Part shown: positions 1-4,861 of the stretch, one piece after another | Layout of the letters: every line of letters starts with the position of its first letter | How positions within the stretch are numbered: the stretch's first letter is position 1 | Assembly (NCBI GenBank): GCA_016789485.1 | Contig: JAEURE010000109.1 | Location: 1-8,048, forward strand | Source of the DNA: Anaerolineales bacterium | GTDB lineage: Bacteria > Chloroflexota > Anaerolineae > Anaerolineales > Villigracilaceae | Direction of reading: 5' to 3' | DNA: 8,048 nucleotides | Made by a program: the position numbers and the translations under genes | The notes under the pieces: model-generated | Seen by the model: the letters and a program-made list of their open reading frames with translations, nothing else | Databases searched by the model: none | Told to the model about the DNA's origin: nothing

Positions 1-330
1 GCCACCATCTTTGAAAAGTTCGGTCAACTTGGCAGGGCTGACCTGCACTCCAGCGGCAAGACCAAGTTCAAAGGCGGCGGACCTGGCCTTGGTCTGCCCA
101 TCACCCGCGGCATCATCGAAGCGCACGGCGGCACCATCTGGGTTGAATCCGATGGCTATGACGAAGTAAAATTGAACGGCTCCACCTTTCACATCCTACT
201 GCCTACACGCACCGAGCCAACCGACCCCAGCATGACCAAATACTTTGGTCAATTTGAAGTAGATAACAAAGAACCAGAAACGGACCCCAGTGGCAAAGAA
301 GATACCCCAACCAACCAATCCGCCGCGTGA
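1..330 (+). CDS. Sensor histidine kinase, C-terminal end of the ATPase domain (5' truncated)
   Basis: This is the last 109 residues of a sensor histidine kinase whose start lies before the window. The family binds ATP, autophosphorylates a His and passes the phosphate to a response regulator. The fragment opens with an F-box-like IFEKFGQ (residues 3-9). The glycine-rich G2 box GGGPGLGLPI follows at residues 25-34, then IIEAHGGTIWVES and the closing strand GSTFHILLP (60-68), which together form the end of an HATPase_c fold. A polar, acidic tail of about 40 residues follows and ends at TGA 328-330. The usual GTGLGL has Pro for Thr here, a variant I recall from Anaerolineae kinases. Its last 41 bases overlap the hflX start in another frame, so the two genes are probably cotranscribed. 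The sensor input and the phosphorylated His are outside the window, so the stimulus cannot be named. Confidence 0.92.
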   Translation, partial: ATIFEKFGQLGRADLHSSGKTKFKGGGPGLGLPITRGIIEAHGGTIWVESDGYDEVKLNGSTFHILLPTRTEPTDPSMTKYFGQFEVDNKEPETDPSGKEDTPTNQSAA

Positions 331-1657
331 ACGCGCCTTCCTTGTCGGCGCAGAGATCCACGGCAAAAAACAGATCCTCTCCCTTGAAGACTCACTTGCT
401 GAACTGGCATTGCTTGCAGATACCGCAGGTGTGGATGTTGTCGGTGAACTCACCCAAAAACTGCATACCCCCAACCTGTCAACCTACATTGGGCCTGGCA
501 AGGTGGAGGAGCTAAAAGCGCTCGCCGAAGAGACACTCTGCGAAGTGGTCATCTTCGATGATGAACTCTCTCCACGCCACCAGCGCGAGCTGGAAAAAGC
601 GCTCGGCAAAACCATCCGCGTCATTGACCGTACCGCGCTCATCCTCGATATCTTTGCACAGCACGCCCACACCAAGGAAGGCATGCTGCAAGTGGAATTG
701 GCGCAATACGAATACAACCTTCCGCGCCTCACCCGCGCCTGGACGCATCTCGAGCGTCAGGCAGGCGGTGGCGGTGGGCGCTCAGGCTCCTCGGGCGGTG
801 TTGGGCTGCGCGGTCCCGGCGAAACACAGCTTGAAGTAGACCGTCGTTCCATCCGCACCCGCATCTCTCACATCAAGAGTGAGCTGGAAAAAGTGGAAGC
901 GCATCGGCTGCGGTATCGCGCACAGCGCAAACGCTCACGCATCCCCACGGTTGCGCTGGTTGGTTATACCAACGCTGGTAAATCCACTCTGCTTAACCGT
1001 CTCGCCAAGGCGGATGTATACGCCGCCGACCAACTCTTTGCAACCCTCGACCCCACCACGCGCCGTGTCCAACTCCCCGGTGATGAATTAGCCCTTATCA
1101 CCGATACGGTCGGCTTCATTCAAAAGCTGCCAACGGCTCTCATCGCCGCCTTTCATGCCACACTGGAAGAGATCGCCGAAGCCGATTTGCTCCTGCATGT
1201 TGTGGACATTTCCCACCCCAACGCGCTCGGTCAATTCCAGGCGGTGCAGGAAACGCTTGATGAGATTGACGCGAGTCACATCCCCATGATCACCGCGTTG
1301 AACAAGTCGGACTTGCTGAAGAACCCTGAAAACGCCCGTGAGATCCTCAAGGAGTTCCCAAAATCAATTTCCATCTCCGCCATGACGGGCATTGGCATCC
1401 CTGACCTGCTCCACTTGATGCGCGAGGAACTATTCGAAGCCTACTCCCCCATTCACGTCCGCCTGCCATACAAACAAGGCGCGCTGATCTCCCTTTTCCA
1501 TGAGCTGGGACAAGTGGAGCGTGTGGAACATGAACGCGGCGGCGTGGTTATGCATGGACGCATCCCCGGCAGGCTGCTCGCCCAGTTTTCACCCTGGCAT
1601 GCAAAGGCCGATCACACCCCGGAAGAGATGGAAGAAACTGGCATGGAGGAAGCATGA
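290..1657 (+). CDS. hflX: GTPase HflX, ribosome-associated
   Basis: HflX is a TRAFAC-class GTPase that binds the 50S subunit and splits stalled or idle 70S ribosomes during stress; it acts in the cytoplasm. The protein has 455 residues, close to the usual 420-450. Residues 15-155 form the N-terminal HflX domain (ThYIGPGKVEEL-like stretch near 64-76, RTALILDIFAQHA at 114-126). A Gly-rich linker (159-177) leads into GLRGPGETQLEVDRR (172-186), the family signature. The G domain has G1 GYTNAGKS (225-232), G3 DTVGF (272-276), G4 NKSD (338-341) and G5 SAM (363-365). A C-terminal domain ends in an acidic tail. The start is GTG at 290: an in-frame TAG lies at 260-262 and no ATG or GTG lies between. 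No Shine-Dalgarno is visible, so translation may depend on coupling to the overlapping kinase gene. All GTPase motifs are intact, so it should be active. Confidence 0.97.
   Translation: MAKKIPQPTNPPRERAFLVGAEIHGKKQILSLEDSLAELALLADTAGVDVVGELTQKLHTPNLSTYIGPGKVEELKALAEETLCEVVIFDDELSPRHQRELEKALGKTIRVIDRTALILDIFAQHAHTKEGMLQVELAQYEYNLPRLTRAWTHLERQAGGGGGRSGSSGGVGLRGPGETQLEVDRRSIRTRISHIKSELEKVEAHRLRYRAQRKRSRIPTVALVGYTNAGKSTLLNRLAKADVYAADQLFATLDPTTRRVQLPGDELALITDTVGFIQKLPTALIAAFHATLEEIAEADLLLHVVDISHPNALGQFQAVQETLDEIDASHIPMITALNKSDLLKNPENAREILKEFPKSISISAMTGIGIPDLLHLMREELFEAYSPIHVRLPYKQGALISLFHELGQVERVEHERGGVVMHGRIPGRLLAQFSPWHAKADHTPEEMEETGMEEA
1645..1650 (+). promoter_or_regulatory. Ribosome binding site inside the hflX 3' end
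   Basis: GGAGGA lies three bases before the ATG at 1654, the strongest Shine-Dalgarno match in the window. It falls inside the last hflX codons. It supports the ATGA-overlap start of the small membrane protein over the alternative in-frame ATG at 1678. The spacing is short but usable. Confidence 0.7.
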
Positions 1658-1857
1658 TCTCAAAATTACTGGACCGCATGTCTGAATATCTGGCGCACCG
1701 CAAAGGCTTGCTGCCCATCATCGGCATGATCCTTGTGGTCATCAATTTGGCAGTGCAGTTCATTTTCCCGAACAGTCCGCTGGCACTCAGCAACATCTTT
1801 CTGCACTTCGGTCTGCTCATTGCGATCTTTGGAATCATGCTTTCACGCGCGCTGTAA
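1654..1857 (+). CDS. Small two-helix membrane protein, function unknown
   Basis: I do not recognise this 67-residue protein. It starts with a basic, amphipathic stretch (residues 1-17, with K4, R8, H16, R16-K17 region). Two hydrophobic segments follow, at about 18-38 (LLPIIGMILVVINLAVQFIF) and 44-64 (LALSNIFLHFGLLIAIFGIM), joined by a short FPNSP turn. Both ends are therefore predicted on the same side of the membrane, probably cytoplasmic because of the basic N-terminus. Its ATG overlaps the hflX TGA as ATGA with a GGAGGA just upstream, the arrangement of translational coupling, so it is probably made in proportion to HflX. Its stop is 33 bp before the pseudokinase gene. There is no catalytic motif. 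A role as a small membrane partner of a neighbour is possible but not shown. An antisense frame over this stretch (1548-1838) has no membrane or domain logic and is taken as a shadow. Confidence 0.8.
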   Translation: MISKLLDRMSEYLAHRKGLLPIIGMILVVINLAVQFIFPNSPLALSNIFLHFGLLIAIFGIMLSRAL

Positions 1858-1890
1858 TTCTATAGATTACTCCGCAACGCTCTCCTGCTC

Positions 1891-3870
1891 ATGGCTTCCA
1901 CCATTGTCGGCAAAACATTCCTAAACCAATATCATGTTGAAGAGTTTGTTGCACACACACCACTGGGCGAACTGTACCGCGCCACGGACGAGCGCAGCCA
2001 CAGGCCGCTTAGACTCACCCTTCTTCCCAAATCCCTCAGCGACAATATCGAAGCATTAAAGGCGTTGGAAGCTGAATCAAAAAAGCTTCACGTCATTTCA
2101 CATCCAAACCTGATCAAGTTGCTGGGGCTGTATCAAACTCCCACACTTGCCTTTTTACTGGAGGAATGGGTTGACGGCCCATCCCTGCAAGCCATTCTGG
2201 AAAACACTCCAGTCGGGGTTGATGAAGCGCTGGTCTATGCCAGGGCACTATGCAGCGCGCTTGAGGCACTGCATAAACAAGGATATTTACATCTCAACCT
2301 CGCGCCTGAATTGATCCGCATCGACAAAAAAGGGGAGATACTGCTCGGCGGCATTGCGTATGCACAGGCGGTAAACAAGCCGCATCATAATGATTCGATT
2401 AAATACCCGCAGTTATATTGCTCCCCTGAACAAATTCAAAACCAGCGCCTCACCAATGCAGCAGACATCTACGCACTCTCTGTCATGCTCTACGAACTGG
2501 TCACAGGCGTATGGGTCAACGGAAAACGCGCGCCTAAAACCAGCGAAGCAATTGCCAGGGCGCATCTTGAGATCACCCCGCCTGCGCCGATCACACTTAA
2601 CAAACAGATCCCAGATCATTTTTCACGCATGCTGCTTTGGGCACTTCGCAAGAAACCCGAAGACCGTTTGAAGAACACGACCGAGCTGCTTTCATCTCTT
2701 GCGCTTGCCGCCCATGTTTCCGTGGATTCAGTTCCGCTTCACATCACCCCGACAGCTGCTCCTGTCACATCTGCTGTTCTTGGCGAATGGCAATTTCTGC
2801 CGCCGCCCAAGCCAAATATTCTCACAGCAGATACCCCGCCCCTGGAAGACCGCCTGGCAAATGTTGCGTCGCCCAAAAAGAAGAGATCAAACATCGGCGT
2901 ATTGCCGCTTTTCGTCCTTATTTTGATTGCCGGCTTTCTATCTCTTTTTTGGTTCGTACGCCCCGTAGAAATACCCATCGCCACGCCAGTACAATTTACT
3001 CCCTTCGCCGCTGACTATACTCCCCCGCCCACATTCACACCACAGCCCAAACCCACCGATCCGCATGGCGGACGCATCGCCTTCACCTGCACCCGCGGCG
3101 ACTACAACCAACTCTGTATGATCAACCGCGATGGAAGCGGACTCACTCAATTAACCGACATGAATGCCAGCAATTATTATCCCGTCTTTACGCCAGAGGG
3201 AAGTTCGCTCCTCTTTTCGTCGAATCGCAACGGAGCATTCGACCTTTATCGATTGGTATTCAGCGAGAAGCAGATATTCCAGATCACGCAGAACATCGGT
3301 AATGTTGTTTCACCCGACTACTCACCCGATGGCCGCAGAATTGTCTTTGTGAATCGCGTCGGCGAAGGGCCGGCGTCCATTTGGATGGTGAACGCAGACG
3401 GGTTAAATCCGCGGCTGGTGTATACGGGCGTAAACAATATTGTGGCCGCGGCGTGGTCGCCAAATGGTGAAAGGATTGCATATGCAATGTCCGTGGGAAT
3501 TCCGCAGGAATACGAGATCTTCACCATGAATACGGAGGGTAGAGATCACGTGCGCATTTCACAGGGACTGCAAGGAATTGGCGGCAGTATAGACTGGTCA
3601 CCCGATGGAAACTCCTTATTGATCTACGCGGGCGCTTTTGGCGACAAGGATATTTTCAAATTGGATGCCATATCGGGCAGCGCAACCCAACTCACTGACG
3701 GCGGAAACAACGCGGGCGCATCCTATTCGCCAGATGGACTGTATATCGTCTTCAATTCCCTGCGAAATGATGATCAGGCAGACCTGTATATCATGCGCGC
3801 AGACGGGACAAACCAGGTCCAATTGACCAATCACCCTGAACCAGACTGGGGTCCGCAGTGGGTGCAATAG
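1891..3870 (+). CDS. Membrane pseudokinase with outside TolB-like (PD40) beta-propeller
   Basis: The protein has 659 residues. Residues 14-270 have a bacterial Ser/Thr kinase fold: HPNLIKLLGLY (71-81), a hinge EEWVDGPSL, the activation-segment end YCSPEQ (176-181) and helix F ADIYALSVMLYELVTG (191-206). Every catalytic hallmark is changed. VAIK Lys becomes Thr43, HRDLKPEN becomes HLNLAPEL (134-141, Asp to Asn136), and DFG becomes LGG (152-154). The Gly loop is degenerate, while the helix C Glu (E62) remains. Phosphotransfer is therefore unlikely; it may bind a partner or nucleotide. KKKR (329-332) precedes one transmembrane helix (335-356), which places the N-terminus inside by the positive-inside rule. 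A Pro/Thr-rich linker (357-391) leads to about six PD40 blades (392-659) with repeated YSPDG-type turns at 477, 522, 569 and 612. C400 and C409 are the only Cys in the propeller and could form a disulfide. The start is the first ATG after TAA 1855-1857, with no clear RBS. A TATAGATT run at 1861-1868 might be a -10, which is weak evidence for a near-leaderless transcript. Confidence 0.93.
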   Translation: MASTIVGKTFLNQYHVEEFVAHTPLGELYRATDERSHRPLRLTLLPKSLSDNIEALKALEAESKKLHVISHPNLIKLLGLYQTPTLAFLLEEWVDGPSLQAILENTPVGVDEALVYARALCSALEALHKQGYLHLNLAPELIRIDKKGEILLGGIAYAQAVNKPHHNDSIKYPQLYCSPEQIQNQRLTNAADIYALSVMLYELVTGVWVNGKRAPKTSEAIARAHLEITPPAPITLNKQIPDHFSRMLLWALRKKPEDRLKNTTELLSSLALAAHVSVDSVPLHITPTAAPVTSAVLGEWQFLPPPKPNILTADTPPLEDRLANVASPKKKRSNIGVLPLFVLILIAGFLSLFWFVRPVEIPIATPVQFTPFAADYTPPPTFTPQPKPTDPHGGRIAFTCTRGDYNQLCMINRDGSGLTQLTDMNASNYYPVFTPEGSSLLFSSNRNGAFDLYRLVFSEKQIFQITQNIGNVVSPDYSPDGRRIVFVNRVGEGPASIWMVNADGLNPRLVYTGVNNIVAAAWSPNGERIAYAMSVGIPQEYEIFTMNTEGRDHVRISQGLQGIGGSIDWSPDGNSLLIYAGAFGDKDIFKLDAISGSATQLTDGGNNAGASYSPDGLYIVFNSLRNDDQADLYIMRADGTNQVQLTNHPEPDWGPQWVQ

Positions 3871-3874
3871 CTTC

Positions 3875-3900
3875 CAGCCAATGATCCTGCTGGATGGCTG
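3875..3900 (+). terminator. Weak bulged hairpin after the pseudokinase gene, possible transcript end
   Basis: CAGCC (3875-3879) pairs with GGCTG (3896-3900). ATCC (3884-3887) pairs with GGAT (3892-3895) around a TGCT loop, with AATG bulged on the 5' arm. It starts 5 bases after the stop codon, where a terminator would sit. No T tract follows, so it is a poor intrinsic terminator. It may instead protect the 3' end of the message or have no role. Confidence 0.3.
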
Positions 3901-3976
3901 CGATCAATTCACAGAAGAGAACGAGGCGTTTCGTCAGTCTTGAAACGGTCATAACATTTTTGATGTCAGACGGGGT

Positions 3977-4001
3977 GTGCAAGTTATTTTATGAATTGCA
4001 C
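3977..4001. repeat. Short inverted repeat GTGCAA-N13-TTGCAC
   Basis: GTGCAA (3977-3982) is matched by TTGCAC (3996-4001) across a 13-base AT-rich spacer. CGGGG occurs just outside the left arm (3971-3975) and again directly after TTGCA (4001-4005). It lies about 60 bases before the -35 of the predicted SET-gene promoter, where an activator could bind. A 6-bp match can arise by chance, so this is a weak call. Confidence 0.3.
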
Positions 4002-4059
4002 GGGGAGATTGAATAACAAATCATTAACAAAAAAAGTACATTTCGCATGACTTAAAACC

Positions 4060-4087
4060 TTTACATGCAGGGCATTTAATGTATTAT
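4060..4087 (+). promoter_or_regulatory. Sigma70-like promoter for the SET-domain gene
   Basis: The -35 TTTACA (4060-4065) and the -10 TATTAT (4082-4087) each match the consensus at 5 of 6 bases, with a 16-bp spacer. The predicted start near 4094 gives a leader of about 80 bases carrying a GC-rich stem. It is the best promoter match I found in the intergenic stretch and fits a separately transcribed SET gene. Confidence 0.5.
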
Positions 4088-4157
4088 TGAAACATCAATG
4101 GCGTTTTTCGCGGCTCGTCCACCGCGGGAGGCGCTGTTCATCTTTAATCCACAAAAC

Positions 4158-4163
4158 GAAAGG
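4158..4163 (+). promoter_or_regulatory. Ribosome binding site of the SET-domain gene
   Basis: GAAAGG ends 11 bases before the SET-gene ATG at 4175 and 7 bases before another ATG at 4171. The earlier ATG opens a 12-codon frame that stops at 4207-4209 and overlaps the SET start in a different frame. The SET frame has TGA at 4172-4174, directly before its ATG, so 4175 is the first possible start for the protein. Confidence 0.5.
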
Positions 4164-4174
4164 TAGTTATATGA

Positions 4175-4747
4175 ATGTCCAAGCAGCCAAGTTCCTATCT
4201 GTCTTCTAAGTTGGAGGGTCGCCTGAAAGCCGACAAAAGCGGAAACAGCATTTTCGCCATCGAACCCATTAAAAAGGGCGAGTTGATTGCTGTTTTCGGC
4301 GGCGTTGTATATGAATGGGAGACCTTTATCCACCTACCCGAACGTGAGCGCATGTTGTGCATCCAGGTTGAAGATCGTCATTTCCTGGTGCCGCGCCCCA
4401 TTGGTAAGGGAGATTATGTCAATCACTCGTGCAATCCAAATGCAGGTCTTTCGGGCCAGATTGGACTCGTTGCAATGCGAGACATTAAAATCGGCGAGGA
4501 AGTTTGTTTTGACTATGCCATGAGCGACACAATGGCATACGATGAATTTGATTGTTTATGCGGCGCATCCACCTGCCGCGGCAAGGTCGGCGGCAATGAC
4601 TGGCAGCGTCCTGAACTTCAGAAACGTTATGCAGGTTACTTTGCACCGCACGTCCAGCGCAAGATCGATGCGCAGCGCGCTTTTGAGCGTGCCATGCGCA
4701 AAGCACCAAAATTTGCGCCGTCCATCAAAGCCCCTGTTTACGAATAA
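4175..4747 (+). CDS. SET-domain protein-lysine methyltransferase with post-SET zinc motif
   Basis: This 190-residue, probably cytoplasmic protein is a stand-alone SET domain, the family that moves a methyl group from S-adenosylmethionine to a Lys side chain. The opening strand SGNSIFAIEPIKKGELI (22-38) replaces the usual GRGVFA. The core motif NHSCNPN (83-89) and the GEEVCFDYA segment (107-115, catalytic-type Tyr114) bind cofactor and substrate. A CxCxxxxC post-SET motif (C127, C129, C134) follows. With C86 of NHSC it supplies the four ligands of the usual post-SET zinc site, so the active-site lid looks complete. A basic, Ala/Arg/Lys-rich tail (about 150-190) could bind nucleic acid or the target. 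The start is fixed by TGA at 4172-4174. The gene has its own promoter-like site and a strong terminator, so it is probably monocistronic. The substrate cannot be read from sequence; ribosomal or DNA-binding proteins are candidates only by analogy. Confidence 0.93.
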   Translation: MSKQPSSYLSSKLEGRLKADKSGNSIFAIEPIKKGELIAVFGGVVYEWETFIHLPERERMLCIQVEDRHFLVPRPIGKGDYVNHSCNPNAGLSGQIGLVAMRDIKIGEEVCFDYAMSDTMAYDEFDCLCGASTCRGKVGGNDWQRPELQKRYAGYFAPHVQRKIDAQRAFERAMRKAPKFAPSIKAPVYE

Positions 4748-4752
4748 GACAA

Positions 4753-4784
4753 AAAACAGCCTCGCGAAATCGCGAGGCTGTTTT
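4753..4784 (+). terminator. Strong intrinsic terminator after the SET-domain gene
   Basis: A perfect 14-bp stem pairs AAAACAGCCTCGCG (4753-4766) with CGCGAGGCTGTTTT (4771-4784) around an AAAT loop, starting 5 bases after the stop codon. The A-rich 5' arm and T-rich 3' arm mean it could work on both strands. It separates the SET gene from the cyclase gene, so the latter needs its own promoter. Confidence 0.95.
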
Positions 4785-4825
4785 GAAACATAAATAAAGA
4801 GAATAGAGCCGAACGGGTCAAAACA

Positions 4826-4852
4826 TGGTATTGATATATAATATCAATACCA
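4826..4852. promoter_or_regulatory. Perfect 27-bp palindrome overlapping a TATAAT box: operator/promoter of the cyclase gene
   Basis: TGGTATTGATAT (4826-4837) and ATATCAATACCA (4841-4852) are exact inverted copies around ATA, 12+3+12 with no mismatch. The centre contains TATAAT (4837-4842), a perfect -10 box. A start about 7 bases downstream would give a leader of only about 12 bases before the ATG at 4862, which agrees with the lack of a Shine-Dalgarno there. No good -35 is present near 4814-4819, so the promoter may be weak or activator-dependent. As RNA it would fold, but no T tract follows, so it is not a terminator. A dimeric regulator binding here would compete with RNA polymerase. The regulator family cannot be told from the sequence. 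Confidence 0.8.
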
Positions 4853-4861
4853 CAACTTAAG

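Larger units (their letters stand above)
3871..4174. other. Non-coding intergenic region with regulatory signals
   Basis: These 304 bases separate the pseudokinase gene from the SET gene, and I find no credible protein gene in them. In order they hold a bulged hairpin (3875-3900), an inverted repeat (3977-4001), an AT-rich run with several A tracts (about 4013-4040) and a sigma70-like promoter (4060-4087). A GC-rich stem follows in the predicted leader (CGCGG 4109-4113 pairing with CCGCG 4122-4126, extendable by wobble pairs), and then the SET-gene RBS. A minus-strand frame at 3791-3982 runs from the end of the pseudokinase gene into this region and shows no protein-like features. Confidence 0.7.

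Noticed and set aside
764..820. Gly-rich run in HflX as a possible repeat insertion
   Set aside because: A Gly-rich linker before the GPGETQLE motif is normal for the HflX family; this one is only somewhat longer.
1548..1838. 96-residue minus-strand frame opposite the small membrane protein
   Set aside because: No RBS or domain. The plus strand here has a strong RBS and two membrane helices.
2637..3014. 125-residue plus-strand frame inside the pseudokinase gene
   Set aside because: Overlaps the end of the kinase domain and the transmembrane helix in another frame. Its Cys/His/Arg-rich composition is typical of a shadow frame.
3791..3982. Minus-strand frame extending into the intergenic region
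   Set aside because: Mostly antisense to the end of the propeller and over the hairpin, with no RBS and no motif.
4826..4852. Palindrome as a transcription terminator
   Set aside because: No T tract follows, it is AT-rich and weak as RNA, and a true terminator already lies at 4753-4784.
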